Assembly: GCF_031181705.1 (NCBI RefSeq)
Contig: NZ_JAPSKN010000005.1
Location: 32,116 to 84,767 of the forward strand
DNA length: 52,652 bases
Origin: Streptomyces sp.
GTDB lineage: Bacteria > Actinomycetota > Actinomycetes > Streptomycetales > Streptomycetaceae
Direction: 5' to 3'
The position numbers were made by a program, and so were the translations under genes. Numbering within the stretch: position 1 is the first letter of the stretch; every line of letters starts with the position of its first letter. Below the pieces are notes generated by a model that was given only the letters and a program-made list of their open reading frames with translations, had not been told where the DNA came from and searched no databases. Shown in pieces: positions 8,326-17,539 of this stretch.

Positions 8326-10185
8326 ATGACCCAGCCCCCGCCGCCGCCCCAGCAGCCCCCGCAGGGGGGCGGGTTCGGGCCGCCGCAGGACCAGCCCCAG
8401 ACCCCGCAGACCCCGCCGCCCGCCGGCGGGCCGAACCTCGGCAAGGCGCCCGAGCCGGGGTACGGCTACCCGCAGGCCCCGCAGACGCCCCCTCCGGCCG
8501 CCCCGCCGCAGCAACCGCAGCCGGGGTACGGCTATCCGCAGGGCGCCCCCCAGCCGGCCCAGCCTCCGCAGGCCCCGCCCGGCTACGGCTACCCCGGTCA
8601 GCAGCCGGGGCCGTACGGGCAGCCGCCGACGGTGCCCTACGGGCAGCCGGGATACGGGCAGCCGGGATACGGACAGCAGCCCGGGTACGGCTACCCGCAG
8701 GCCACCGTGCCGCTCCAGCCGCAGTCCGGACAGCCGGGCGGCGGCGGGAAGTTCAACGCCCAGGTGGCCATCATCGTCGCCGCGGTCGTGGCGATCGCCC
8801 TGATCATCGGCGGCGGCGTCTGGTACTCCTCGTCCAAGGACGACGGCAAGAAGGACGACACGGCCAGCTCCGGCGGCGGCACCGGCGGCACGACCGAGGG
8901 CAAGGGCGGCACCTCCTCCGGCGGCAGGGAGAAGGCGCCCGACGACCCCGCCGCCAAGGTCCTCTTCCAGGTCCCGATGCCCGAGGTGAAGAACGACAGC
9001 ACGGTCGTCGTCTCCGGCTCGTGGCTCACCGGCAAGGCGTACGTCAAGAGCGGCATCGCCGAACTCGTCGGCTACGACCGCACCGAGGGCGGCAAGCTCT
9101 GGTCGATCCCGCTGGACGGCCCGGTCTGCCAGGCCAGCCGGCACGTCACCGACGACGGCCTGACGGCGATCCTCTACCAGCCCGCGATGCCGACCAAGGC
9201 CGATCCCTCGCACGGGTGCAGCCAGATCGCCCTGATCGACCTCGACGCGGGCAAGAAGCTGTGGACCAAGACGGTCGAGGTCGGCGGCGACCCGGTCACC
9301 TTCGACAACGTCACGATCAGCGGCAAGACCATCGCCGTCGGCAGCACCAGCGGCGGCGCCGCCTACGACGTCTCCGGCAAGCTGCTGTGGAGCCCCAAGC
9401 CGAGCGACTCCTGCTACGACGCCGGGTACGGGGGCGGCGAGAAGCTGGTCGCGGTGCGCAAGTGCGGCTCGTACGAGCAGCGGCAGCTGCACATCCAGAC
9501 CATCGACCCGAAGTCCGGGAAGGTGATCTCGGAGTACAAGATGGCCGAGGGCATCGAGTACGCGAGCGTCGTGTCGACCAACCCGCTCGTGGTCGCCGCC
9601 GACGTCGGCGACTCGGCGGGCGACGGCAGCGGCATCTCCGACTTCTTCTCCATCGACAACAAGACCGGCAAGCTGCGCACCCGGATCTCCGCGCCGGGCG
9701 AGCAGTTCGCGGCCCGCTGCGAGGGCATCACCCGCATCGAGTACTGCAACCAGCTGGCCGTCGGCAACGACCGGCTCTACCTGCCGACCGAGGAGCACGA
9801 CGGCACCGGCAAGTACAGCCAGACCAACGAGATCGTCGCCTTCGACCTCGCGACCGGCAAGCAGACCGGGCAGCGGGCCGACGCCGGCGACGGCTACACG
9901 ATCTCGCCGCTGCGCATGGACGGCGGCAACGTCATCGCCTACAAGCGCCCGCCGTACGACAAGGGCGGGCAGATCGTGAGCATCGACGGGGGCAGCTTCA
10001 AGCAGACGACCCTGCTGGAGAACCCCGCGACGGACCAGGTGCGGGACGTGGAGACCAGCATGTCGCCGGACTACTCCGAGTTCCTGTTCGGCGACGGGCA
10101 GCTGTACATGTCCAAGGTGTACGCGAGCAAGCGGTCCGCCGGGCTGGACAAGGAGTACCTCGCGGTCGGCTTCGGCAGGAGCTGA
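8326..10185 (+). CDS. membrane-anchored PQQ-like beta-propeller protein, paralog 2
   Basis: Tandem paralog of the preceding gene with the same layout: Pro/Gln/Gly/Tyr-rich cytosolic tail (1-140, with GYGQPGYGQQPGYGYP-type repeats), one membrane helix near 147-167 (AIIVAAVVAIALIIGGGVWY), a Gly/Ser/Thr-rich linker, and an extracellular domain with propeller blades such as DLDAGKKLWTKTV and DVSGKLLWSPKP. The two proteins end alike (DKGGQIVSIDGG versus DAGGQIIAIPTGGG), which supports duplication. It starts 58 bp after paralog 1, so co-transcription is likely. A strong hairpin at 10236-10265 ends the unit. Function unknown. Confidence 0.85.
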   Translation: MTQPPPPPQQPPQGGGFGPPQDQPQTPQTPPPAGGPNLGKAPEPGYGYPQAPQTPPPAAPPQQPQPGYGYPQGAPQPAQPPQAPPGYGYPGQQPGPYGQPPTVPYGQPGYGQPGYGQQPGYGYPQATVPLQPQSGQPGGGGKFNAQVAIIVAAVVAIALIIGGGVWYSSSKDDGKKDDTASSGGGTGGTTEGKGGTSSGGREKAPDDPAAKVLFQVPMPEVKNDSTVVVSGSWLTGKAYVKSGIAELVGYDRTEGGKLWSIPLDGPVCQASRHVTDDGLTAILYQPAMPTKADPSHGCSQIALIDLDAGKKLWTKTVEVGGDPVTFDNVTISGKTIAVGSTSGGAAYDVSGKLLWSPKPSDSCYDAGYGGGEKLVAVRKCGSYEQRQLHIQTIDPKSGKVISEYKMAEGIEYASVVSTNPLVVAADVGDSAGDGSGISDFFSIDNKTGKLRTRISAPGEQFAARCEGITRIEYCNQLAVGNDRLYLPTEEHDGTGKYSQTNEIVAFDLATGKQTGQRADAGDGYTISPLRMDGGNVIAYKRPPYDKGGQIVSIDGGSFKQTTLLENPATDQVRDVETSMSPDYSEFLFGDGQLYMSKVYASKRSAGLDKEYLAVGFGRS

Positions 10186-10235
10186 TCGCCTTGTGATGGT
10201 TTCCTGATCGTTTGCTGATCGGCCGGTGGCCGGTG

Positions 10236-10265
10236 CGGTCCCGTCCCTGTTCAGGGGCGGGACCG
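10236..10265 (+). terminator. hairpin terminator after the propeller pair
   Basis: CGGTCCCGTCCC and GGGGCGGGACCG form a 12-bp stem with one G-T pair around a 6-nt loop. It lies 50 bp after the second propeller gene and is followed by a short T-containing stretch. It fits a Rho-independent-type terminator of the Streptomyces kind, which often lack a U tract. Confidence 0.75.
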
Positions 10266-10433
10266 TTCGCGTTTGGCCCGGTCAACCTCGAATGAGAGGA
10301 ATTTCGGCGATCCGGGGCGATTCTCGCCGGTAGGGGGAGCGCAACGTCGAACAAGCGTGTAGCTTCCGGGGGCATGAAGGCGGGGGAGCCGGGGGGCTTC
10401 CATGGGGGGACTGGGTGACTGGGGGGTTGCTCG

Positions 10434-11123
10434 ATGGGAGTGCGGCTCATGGTGGTCGACGACCACCGACTGCTGGCGGAGGCGCTGGCCTCGGCGCTGA
10501 AGCTGCGGGGGCACCGGGTGCTGGCCGCGGCGGCGCCGGCCGCGGGGGCGGCGGAGCTGGTGATCACACGGGCGCCCGAGGTGTGCCTGCTGGGGACGGC
10601 CACGCCGGCCGAGCCGGGGATCTTCGACCCCGTGGTGAAGATCAAGCGGGAACGGCCGCAGGTGGCGGTGCTGGTGCTGGGCCCGGTGCCGAGTCCGCGG
10701 GGCATCGCGGCGGCGTTCGCGGCGGGGGCCTCCGGCTACGTGCGGCACGACGAGCGCATAGAGGGTGTCGAGCGGGCCATCATGAAGGCCCGGGCGGGGG
10801 AGGCGGCGGTGGCGCCGCAGTTGCTGCAGGGGGCGTTCGGCGAGCTGCTCAACCCGGCGGCGCAGCCGGACGACGAGGGGCAGCGGCTGTTGTCGATGCT
10901 CACGCCGCGGGAGGTCGAGGTCCTGGTCCGGGTCGCGGACGGCGAGGACACGCGGGTCATCGCGGCGGGCATGGGCATCGCACCGTCCACGGCCCGCACG
11001 CACGTCCAGCGCGTCCTGATGAAACTCGGCGTCGGCTCCCGCCTGGAGGCGGCCGCTCTGGCGGCCCGCACGGGCCTGCTGGACCGGGCGGGGCCGGTAC
11101 GGCGGGAGCCGCGAGAGCCGTGA
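10434..11123 (+). CDS. NarL/LuxR-type response regulator with degenerate receiver
   Basis: Orphan DNA-binding regulator of 229 residues. The N-terminus has the acidic pair of a receiver domain (VVDDHRLLAEAL, D9/D10), but the position of the phosphoacceptor Asp is Gly54 (VCLLGTATP) and the conserved Lys is replaced (GYVRHDE). Classical phosphorylation is therefore unlikely; such atypical receivers are often controlled by ligands or protein contacts. The C-terminal LuxR-type helix-turn-helix is well conserved (LTPREVEVLVRVADGEDTRV, then APSTARTHVQRVLMKLGVGS). No histidine kinase is adjacent. The ATG at 10434 follows GGGGGG. A tandem repeat array begins right after the stop. Confidence 0.88.
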   Translation: MGVRLMVVDDHRLLAEALASALKLRGHRVLAAAAPAAGAAELVITRAPEVCLLGTATPAEPGIFDPVVKIKRERPQVAVLVLGPVPSPRGIAAAFAAGASGYVRHDERIEGVERAIMKARAGEAAVAPQLLQGAFGELLNPAAQPDDEGQRLLSMLTPREVEVLVRVADGEDTRVIAAGMGIAPSTARTHVQRVLMKLGVGSRLEAAALAARTGLLDRAGPVRREPREP

Positions 11124-11125
11124 CC

Positions 11126-11305
11126 GTCTGACGCCGGGTGGGGGGTGCGACTTCGTCTGACGCCGGGTGGTGGGACGGGGCCTTCGTCTGACCGTGGGTG
11201 GGGGTGCGGGGCCTTCGTCTGACGGTGGGTGGGGGTGCGGGGCTTTCGTCTGACCGTGGGTGGTGGGGCGGGGCCTTCGCCTGCCCGCCGGTGGTGGGTC
11301 GGGGC
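11126..11305. repeat. 31-bp-period tandem repeat array
   Basis: Units begin with GTCTGAC at 11126, 11155, 11186, 11217 and 11248, with a degenerate sixth (GCCTGCC) at 11279. Spacings are 29, 31, 31, 31 and 31 bp. The rest of each unit is a G-rich run like CGTGGGTGGGGGTGCGGGGC ending in CTTC. The array fills the space between a rightward and a leftward gene and is not coding. The rest of the gap to 11523 holds nothing else I can identify. Confidence 0.85.
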
Positions 11306-11523
11306 CGCGCCGGGGGGTGTCCGTCCTCGGAACGGCGCGATGGGGTTGCGAACCGACTCGCTGTCCGTTGACGCGCCAACCGCTGCGGGCGGACACCCCC
11401 CGACACGGCCCCTTGCGTCGTCCGGCGGTGGCGGCGGGCGGGGGCGGGCGCCCAGTCCCGCTGAGCTGCGGGCATGCGTGCCGCTGGGGGCGGCACCCAC
11501 GCCGAGCACCTGACGACGGCGGG

Positions 11524-11841
11524 TTACTCCACCCGTTCGTCTCCCTCCGGCTCAACCCCGGGCGGCGGCGGAGCCACCGGCCTCAGCTTCAGCCACACCA
11601 GGAAGAACAACCCCAGCGCGAGCATGCCCAGCCCGGTCCACAGGTTGATGTTCACCCCCTCGGCCTTGTCGATGTCGGCGTCGGACGCCGTCAGCCCCGC
11701 GATCGTGACGATCACGCCGTACACCACGAACAGCCCACCGATGATCCGCCGGATGTCGAACAGCCGCGCTGCGGTCGCCGACTTGCCCTGCAGCTCGGTG
11801 ACCTCCCGCTGCACGTCCTTCTCGGAGTGGAACTCGGACAT
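11524..11841 (-). CDS. small two-helix membrane protein
   Basis: 105-residue protein with a charged N-terminal segment (EKDVQREVTELQGKSATAARL), two hydrophobic helices (IGGLFVVYGVIVTIAGL and GLGMLALGLFFLVWLKL) separated by a short acidic extracytoplasmic loop, and a Pro/Glu-rich tail. It lies 20 bp after the symporter gene on the same strand, so it is probably co-transcribed and may be an accessory subunit. I do not recognise a named family. Confidence 0.75.
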   Translation of the reverse strand: MSEFHSEKDVQREVTELQGKSATAARLFDIRRIIGGLFVVYGVIVTIAGLTASDADIDKAEGVNINLWTGLGMLALGLFFLVWLKLRPVAPPPPGVEPEGDERVE

Positions 11842-11861
11842 GTTCTGTCAGCCTCCCTGGG

Positions 11862-13541
11862 TCAGAACGAGAACGGGATGTAGCAGGCCGCGGCCAGGAT
11901 CACCGCGCCCCAGCCGAGCAGCGCCGGCCTGCGGTACCAGGCCTCGTCCCCCGGCGCCGGCGGCTCCGTCATGCCGGGCGAGGTCGTGCCGTAGACCAGC
12001 CCCTGGAGCTCCTGGGCGGGCTTCGGCGCGGTGAACAGCGAGACCGCCACCATGACGACCGCGCCCGCGACGAATCCCGCGATCGCCGAGACGAAGTTGG
12101 CCCCCTGGTCGGAGGGGATGCCGACGATGTCCTGCTTGTAGAGGACGAAGTAGTTGACCATCGCGGCGGTGGTGCCCGCGAACAGGCCCCAGAAGCCGGA
12201 CTTCATCGACGCCCGCTTCCAGAACATGCCGATGATGAAGACGACGAACATCGGCACGTTGAAGAAGGAGAACAGCGTCTGGAGGTAGCTCATGATGTTC
12301 GAGAAGGACGACGCCAGGAACGCCGTGCCGATCGAGGCCAGGACGCCGATCGCGGTGATGAGCCGGCCGAAGCGCACGTAGTACCCGTCCTCGCGGTCCT
12401 TCACGACGTACCTGGCCCAGATGTCCGTCGTGAACACCGTGTTGAACGACGACACGTTGGCCGCCATGCCCGCCATGAACGCCGCGAGCAGGCCGGTGAC
12501 GGCGATGCCGAGCACGCCGTTGGGCAGCAGCTGTTCCATCAGGTAGGGGATCGCGTCGTTGTACTGCAGGTCGGAGCCGGAGGTGCCGATCTTCGGCACC
12601 AGGACGGCGGCGACCAGGCCCGGGATCATCACGAGGAACACGATGAAGATCTTCGGGAACGCGGCGATCAGCGGCGTGCGCTGGGCCGCCGAGAGGTTCT
12701 TCGCCGACAGGGCGCGCTGCACCTCGGCGAAGTTCGTCGTCCAGTAGCCGAAGGAGAGGACGAAGCCGAGGCCGAGGACGATGGTCAGCCAGTTCGCGCC
12801 CAGCGGGTTGTCGCTGCCGATGCCCGTGCCGCCCCAGGCGGTCATGAAGTCGCCGCCGCGGGACTCGGTGAGGGAGTCCGACAGGCCGTCCCAGCCGCCG
12901 ACGCTCTTCAGGCCGAGCACGGTGATGGGGATGAGGGCCGCCAGGATCACGAAGAACTGGAGAACCTCGTTGTAGATGGCCGAGGAGAGGCCGCCGAGGG
13001 TGATGTAGGCCAGGACGAAGAAGCCGGCGACCACGATCGCCACCCACTGCGGCCAGCCCAGCAGCGCCTCGACGACGATGGCCAGGGCGTAGAGGTTCAC
13101 GCCGGCGATGAGGATGGCGGCGAAGGCGAAGAGGACCGAGCTGAGCAGGTGCGCCGCCTTGTCGAAGCGCAGCAGCAGGAACTCGGGGACCGAGCGGACC
13201 TTGGACCCGTAGTAGAAGGGCATCATGACCAGGCCCAGGAAGACCATGGCCGGGATGGCGCCGATCCAGTACCAGTGCGTCGTGTAGACCCCGTACTGGG
13301 CGCTGTTGGCGGCCATGCCCAGGATCTCGGTCGCGCCCAGGTTGGCGGCGATGAACGCCAGACCGGTGACCCAGGCGGGCAGGGAGCGGCCGGAGAGGAA
13401 GAAGTCGAGACTGGTCTTCACCGAACGTCTGGCGGCGAAACCGATGCCCAGGACGACGACGAAGTAGATCCCGAGGATGGTGTAGTCGAGCCAGTTGGTG
13501 GGGAGCCGTAGCTCGGCTGCCAGGAATGTGGGGGTTTGCAT
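11862..13541 (-). CDS. sodium:solute symporter (SGLT-like), probably for a sugar
   Basis: 559-residue integral membrane protein of the SSS family, with about 14 hydrophobic helices. It begins LDYTILGIYFVVVLGIGF, followed by FFLSGRSLPAWVTGLAFIAA, the early-helix signature of SGLT-type transporters. The family couples solute uptake to the sodium gradient. It is divergent from galT across a 164-bp region that carries repeat operators, so galactose or a galactoside is a reasonable guess for its substrate; that is inference from position only. A small membrane protein gene follows closely. Confidence 0.88.
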   Translation of the reverse strand: MQTPTFLAAELRLPTNWLDYTILGIYFVVVLGIGFAARRSVKTSLDFFLSGRSLPAWVTGLAFIAANLGATEILGMAANSAQYGVYTTHWYWIGAIPAMVFLGLVMMPFYYGSKVRSVPEFLLLRFDKAAHLLSSVLFAFAAILIAGVNLYALAIVVEALLGWPQWVAIVVAGFFVLAYITLGGLSSAIYNEVLQFFVILAALIPITVLGLKSVGGWDGLSDSLTESRGGDFMTAWGGTGIGSDNPLGANWLTIVLGLGFVLSFGYWTTNFAEVQRALSAKNLSAAQRTPLIAAFPKIFIVFLVMIPGLVAAVLVPKIGTSGSDLQYNDAIPYLMEQLLPNGVLGIAVTGLLAAFMAGMAANVSSFNTVFTTDIWARYVVKDREDGYYVRFGRLITAIGVLASIGTAFLASSFSNIMSYLQTLFSFFNVPMFVVFIIGMFWKRASMKSGFWGLFAGTTAAMVNYFVLYKQDIVGIPSDQGANFVSAIAGFVAGAVVMVAVSLFTAPKPAQELQGLVYGTTSPGMTEPPAPGDEAWYRRPALLGWGAVILAAACYIPFSF

Positions 13542-13661
13542 GAGCCCTCGCTTTGTCGCGCGAACCGATACCTCGCGGAATCTACGTGTCCGCGTTCAGC
13601 AATTGAACACGTCGGGTGATGCTCTTTGTTGGATTGTGATGTTGACGGTTGAGGGGGGCGG

Positions 13662-13690
13662 TGTTTTGATATGTTCGGTTATGTTTGAAG
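13662..13690 (+). promoter_or_regulatory. 10-bp-spaced direct repeats, probable gal operator
   Basis: TGTT recurs at 13662, 13672 and 13682 within TGTTTTGATA-TGTTCGGTTA-TGTTTGAAG, exactly one helical turn apart. The stretch is unusually AT-rich for this genome and lies just before the galT ribosome-binding site, in the region shared with the divergent symporter. The Streptomyces gal operon is known to have a galactose-inducible, glucose-sensitive promoter (galP1) with a complex operator of direct repeats. These repeats fit that description and could also serve the symporter. Confidence 0.6.
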
Positions 13691-13705
13691 GATGAGGAGT
13701 CCGGC

Positions 13706-14767
13706 GTGAAGAAGACCTCGACCCGGCTGGCCGACGGTCGCGAGCTCATCTACTACGACCTGCGTGACGACCGCGTGCGCGGTGCGGCCGACCGCCGCCC
13801 GCTGGACCGCACCGTCACCACGTCCGAGATCCGCCGCGACCCCCTGCTCGGCGACGCCGTCGCGATCGCCTCGCACCGCCAGGGCCGCACCTACCACCCC
13901 CCGGCCGACGAGTGCCCCCTGTGCCCCTCCGAGGGCGACCGGCTGAGCGAGATCCCCGACTCCTCGTACGACGTCGTGGTCTTCGAGAACCGCTTCCCCT
14001 CGCTCGCCGGCGACTCGGGCCGCTGCGAGGTCGTCTGCTTCACCTCCGACCACAACGCCTCCTTCGCCGACCTCTCCGAGGAGCAGGCGGGCCTGGTGCT
14101 GGAAGCGTGGACGGACCGTACGTCGGAGCTGTCCCATCTCTCCTCCGTCGAGCAGGTGTTCTGCTTCGAGAACCGGGGTGCCGAGATCGGTGTGACGCTC
14201 CAGCATCCGCACGGGCAGATCTACGCCTACCCCTTCACCACCCCGCGCACCGCCCTGATGCTCCGCTCGGTCGCCGCCCACACGGAGATGACGGGCGGTG
14301 AGAACCTCTTCGACGCCGTCCTGGAACGCGAACTCGCCGGCGAGCGGGTCGTCCTGGAGGGCGACCACTGGGTGGCCTTCGTGCCGTACGCGGCGCACTG
14401 GCCGTACGAGGTGCACCTGTACCCCAGGCGCCGCGTGCCCGACCTGCTCGGCCTGGACGAGGAGGCACGCACAGAGTTCCCCAAGGTCTATCTGGAACTG
14501 TTGAGGCGCTTCGACCGGATCTTCGGTGAGAACGAGCCTCCGACGCCGTACATCGCGGCCTGGCACCAGGCCCCGTTCGGCGCGCTGGAGGAGTTCGACG
14601 GGGTCGCGCGGGAGGACTTCGCGCTCCACCTCGAGCTTTTCACCATCCGCCGCACTTCCGGCAAGCTGAAGTTCCTCGCGGGTTCCGAGTCCGGCATGAA
14701 CGTGTTCATCAACGACGTGCCGCCGGAGCGCGCGGCCGAGCGACTGCGAGAGGTAGCGAGTTCATGA
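13706..14767 (+). CDS. galT: galactose-1-phosphate uridylyltransferase
   Basis: Second step of the Leloir pathway: transfers UMP from UDP-glucose to galactose-1-phosphate. The active-site motif [11 protein letters not shown] is present, with the His at residue 169 as the uridylylated nucleophile. Zinc-site-type cysteines occur in the N-terminal part ([10 protein letters not shown]). The GTG at 13706 follows AGGATGAGGAG at good spacing; an upstream TTG (13685) falls inside the operator repeats and is less likely. The protein is 353 residues, normal length. It overlaps galE by 4 bp. Confidence 0.95.
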   Translation: MKKTSTRLADGRELIYYDLRDDRVRGAADRRPLDRTVTTSEIRRDPLLGDAVAIASHRQGRTYHPPADECPLCPSEGDRLSEIPDSSYDVVVFENRFPSLAGDSGRCEVVCFTSDHNASFADLSEEQAGLVLEAWTDRTSELSHLSSVEQVFCFENRGAEIGVTLQHPHGQIYAYPFTTPRTALMLRSVAAHTEMTGGENLFDAVLERELAGERVVLEGDHWVAFVPYAAHWPYEVHLYPRRRVPDLLGLDEEARTEFPKVYLELLRRFDRIFGENEPPTPYIAAWHQAPFGALEEFDGVAREDFALHLELFTIRRTSGKLKFLAGSESGMNVFINDVPPERAAERLREVASS

Positions 14768-15726
14768 GCGGGAAGTACCTGGTGACGGGCGGCGCGGGAT
14801 ACATCGGCAGTGTGGTCGCCCAGCACCTGCTGGAGGCCGGTCACGAGGTCGTCGTCCTCGACAACCTCTCCACGGGCTTCCGCGAGAGCGTCCCGGCCGG
14901 CGCCTCGTTCGTCGAGGGCGACATCCGCGACGCGGCCAAGTGGCTGGACGCGTCCTTCGACGGCGTCCTGCACTTCGCGGCCTCCTCGCAGGTCGGCGAG
15001 TCGGTCGTGAAGCCGGAGAAGTACTGGGACAACAACGTCGGCGGCACGATGGCCCTGCTGGCCGCGATGCGCGAGGCGGGCGTGCGCACGCTGGTCTTCT
15101 CCTCCACGGCGGCCACCTACGGCGAGCCCGAGCAGGTCCCGATCGTCGAGTCGGCGCCCACCGCCCCGACCAACCCGTACGGCGCCTCCAAGCTCGCGGT
15201 CGACCACATGATCACGGGTGAGGCGGCCGCCCACGGCCTCGGCGCGGTCTCGCTGCGCTACTTCAACGTCGCCGGTGCCTACGGCGAGTACGGCGAGCGC
15301 CACGACCCCGAGTCCCACCTGATCCCCCTGGTCCTCCAGGTCGCCCAGGGCCGCCGGGAGGCGATCTCCGTCTACGGCGACGACTACCCGACGCCGGACG
15401 GGACCTGCGTGCGCGACTACATCCACGTCGCCGACCTGGCCGAGGCCCACCTGCTGGCACTGAAGGCCGCCGCCCCCGGCGAACACCTGATCTGCAACCT
15501 CGGCAACGGCAACGGCTTCTCCGTCCGCGAGGTCATCGAGACGGTCCGCCGCGTCACCGGCCACCCGATCCCGGAGGTGGTCGCTCCTCGCCGGGGCGGC
15601 GACCCGGCGGTCCTGGTGGCGTCGGCCGCCACGGCCCGCGAGAAGCTGGGCTGGAACCCGTCCCGCGCGGATCTCGCGGAAATCGTCGCGGACGCGTGGG
15701 ACTTCGCGCAGCGGCGCGGCAACTAG
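14764..15726 (+). CDS. galE: UDP-glucose 4-epimerase
   Basis: NAD-dependent epimerase interconverting UDP-galactose and UDP-glucose. Short-chain-dehydrogenase fold: the nucleotide-binding GxxGxxG is GGAGYIG (G9, G12, G15) and the catalytic YxxxK is Y139-K143 in [13 protein letters not shown]. The sugar-binding half ends with [20 protein letters not shown]. 320 residues. The ATG overlaps the galT stop (ATGA), so translation is coupled. In Streptomyces a second promoter (galP2) is reported just upstream of galE; I did not find a convincing core promoter by eye. Confidence 0.95.
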   Translation: MSGKYLVTGGAGYIGSVVAQHLLEAGHEVVVLDNLSTGFRESVPAGASFVEGDIRDAAKWLDASFDGVLHFAASSQVGESVVKPEKYWDNNVGGTMALLAAMREAGVRTLVFSSTAATYGEPEQVPIVESAPTAPTNPYGASKLAVDHMITGEAAAHGLGAVSLRYFNVAGAYGEYGERHDPESHLIPLVLQVAQGRREAISVYGDDYPTPDGTCVRDYIHVADLAEAHLLALKAAAPGEHLICNLGNGNGFSVREVIETVRRVTGHPIPEVVAPRRGGDPAVLVASAATAREKLGWNPSRADLAEIVADAWDFAQRRGN

Positions 15727-15753
15727 AACGTACGGAAGGGTCAGGGGTCAGGC

Positions 15754-16917
15754 ATGAGCGAGGCTGTGGCGGAGACGGTCGCCTCCCGGTTCAGCGAGCT
15801 GTACGGCGCCGAGCCGGACGGGGTGTGGGCGGCGCCGGGCCGCGTCAACCTCATCGGTGAGCACACCGACTACAACGACGGCTTCGTGATGCCGTTCGCC
15901 CTGCCGCACCAGGCGGTGGCGGCGGTCGCACGCCGTGCGGACGGCGTGCTGCGGCTGCACTCGGCGGACGTCGAGTCGGGCGTGAGCGAACTGCGGGTCG
16001 ACGACCTCGCCCCCGAGTCGGACAAGAACTGGACGGCGTACCCGGCGGGCGTGGTCTGGGCGTTGCGCGAGGCCGGCCACGCGGTGACGGGCGCGGACAT
16101 CCACCTCGCGTCCACCGTCCCCTCCGGCGCGGGCCTGTCGTCGTCGGCGGCCCTGGAGGTCGTGATCGCCCTGGCCCTGAACGACCTGTTCTCCCTCGGC
16201 CTGCGCGGCTGGCAACTGGCCCGCCTGTGCCAGCGCGCCGAGAACGTCTACGTCGGCGCCCCGGTCGGCATCATGGACCAGACGGCGTCGGCGTGCTGCG
16301 AGGCCGGGCACGCGCTGTTCCTCGACACCCGCGACCTGTCCCAGCGGCAGATCCCCTTCGACCTGGCGGCCGAGGGCATGCGCCTGCTGGTCGTCGACAC
16401 GCAGGTCAAGCACTCCCACAGCGAGGGCGAGTACGGCAAGCGGCGGGCGGGGTGCGAGAAGGGCGCGGCCCTGCTGGGCGTGGACGCGCTGCGCGACATC
16501 CCCTACGACGGGCTGGACGAGGCCCTGGCCCGCCTCGGCGACGAGGAGGAGGTCCGCCGCCTGGTCCGCCACGTCGTCACGGAGGACGAACGCGTCGAAC
16601 GGGTCGTCTCCCTCCTGGAATCCGGCGAGACCCGCGCGATCGGCCCGGTCCTGGTCGAGGGCCACGCCTCCCTGCGCGACGACTTCCGCATCTCCTGCCC
16701 GGAGCTGGACCTGGTCGTCGACACGGCCCTGGCGGCCGGCGCCCTGGGCGCCCGCATGACCGGCGGCGGCTTCGGCGGCTCGGCGATCGTCCTGGCGGAG
16801 GAGGGGGACGTGGACGCGATCACGAAGGCGGTGACGGAGGCCTTCGCCGCGGCTGACTTCACGACCCCGCGCGTCTTCGAGGCGGTCCCCTCACCGGGAG
16901 CCCGCCGCCTGCGCTGA
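15754..16917 (+). CDS. galK: galactokinase
   Basis: First Leloir step: phosphorylates galactose with ATP. It has the galactokinase signature GRVNLIGEHTDYNDGFVMPF near residues 29-48, the GHMP ATP loop PSGAGLSSSAALEV near 123-136, and the C-terminal MTGGGFGGSAIVL. 387 residues. It follows galE by 27 bp and completes the galTEK operon. A GC-rich hairpin downstream ends the unit. Confidence 0.95.
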   Translation: MSEAVAETVASRFSELYGAEPDGVWAAPGRVNLIGEHTDYNDGFVMPFALPHQAVAAVARRADGVLRLHSADVESGVSELRVDDLAPESDKNWTAYPAGVVWALREAGHAVTGADIHLASTVPSGAGLSSSAALEVVIALALNDLFSLGLRGWQLARLCQRAENVYVGAPVGIMDQTASACCEAGHALFLDTRDLSQRQIPFDLAAEGMRLLVVDTQVKHSHSEGEYGKRRAGCEKGAALLGVDALRDIPYDGLDEALARLGDEEEVRRLVRHVVTEDERVERVVSLLESGETRAIGPVLVEGHASLRDDFRISCPELDLVVDTALAAGALGARMTGGGFGGSAIVLAEEGDVDAITKAVTEAFAAADFTTPRVFEAVPSPGARRLR

Positions 16918-16927
16918 CCCACCCGGC

Positions 16928-16956
16928 CCGGCGCCCTCCCTCCCCGGGGGCGCCGG
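16928..16956. terminator. bidirectional hairpin between galK and GNAT gene
   Basis: CCGGCGCC (16928-16935) pairs with GGCGCCGG (16949-16956), and inner CCCC/GGGG bases can extend the structure. It lies between convergent genes and could terminate both. Confidence 0.6.
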
Positions 16957-16970
16957 CCCGGCCATCCGGG

Positions 16971-17429
16971 TCAGACCAGCCTCTTCACCAGCGTGTACTC
17001 CGTGATCCCCGGGGGATAGTCCGGCACCACGCACACCACCTCGTACCCCTGCTTCTCGTAGAAGCGAGGGGCCTGGAAGTCCCAGGTCTCCAGGCGGGAC
17101 GCGCGGCAGGCGCGTTCTCCCGCGGCGATGCGCTCCGCCCGCGCGAGCAGCCGGGCGCCCAGGCCCCGGCCCCGGTGGCGTTCGTCCACCCACAGGTACG
17201 TCACGTGCAACCAGGTCGCCCACGTGTGGCCGACCAGGCCGCCGGCCAGTTCGCCGTCGGCGTCGTTCACAGCCCACACGTGCAACGGGACGTCCCGTTC
17301 GTCCGGTGTTCCGCGCAGGGCGCGCAGGATCGGAGAGGCGGCCGTGTTGGCATCCCGCAGACGCGTGCGGAGCAGATCACGTCGGGCCTTGTCGACTTCT
17401 GTCTCAAGACGAAACATGCGGCACACCAT
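16971..17429 (-). CDS. GNAT-family N-acetyltransferase
   Basis: 152-residue acetyl-CoA-dependent acyltransferase. The acetyl-CoA-binding motif A is VDERHRGRGLGARLLARAE (Q/RxxGxG/A), after the strand ATWLHVTYLWV. The C-terminal part (PRFYEKQGYEVVCVVPDYPPG) is typical of the family. The substrate is unknown. Two starts are possible: ATG 17429 or ATG 17417 (MFRLETE). No convincing ribosome-binding site precedes either. Confidence 0.85.
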   Translation of the reverse strand: MVCRMFRLETEVDKARRDLLRTRLRDANTAASPILRALRGTPDERDVPLHVWAVNDADGELAGGLVGHTWATWLHVTYLWVDERHRGRGLGARLLARAERIAAGERACRASRLETWDFQAPRFYEKQGYEVVCVVPDYPPGITEYTLVKRLV

Positions 17430-17539
17430 AAACGTGCCGGACAGTCAGTTCTGCAAATAACCTTCCGCTCCGGGCCCCCGCCCGTACCCTGATGAACAGC
17501 ACCGGTGGGGGCCGGTGCCGCTCAGGGGGCGAGACAGCC

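Noticed and set aside
11126..11305. Repeat array considered as a CRISPR
   Set aside because: Units are contiguous at a 31-bp period without unique spacers, and no cas genes are present.
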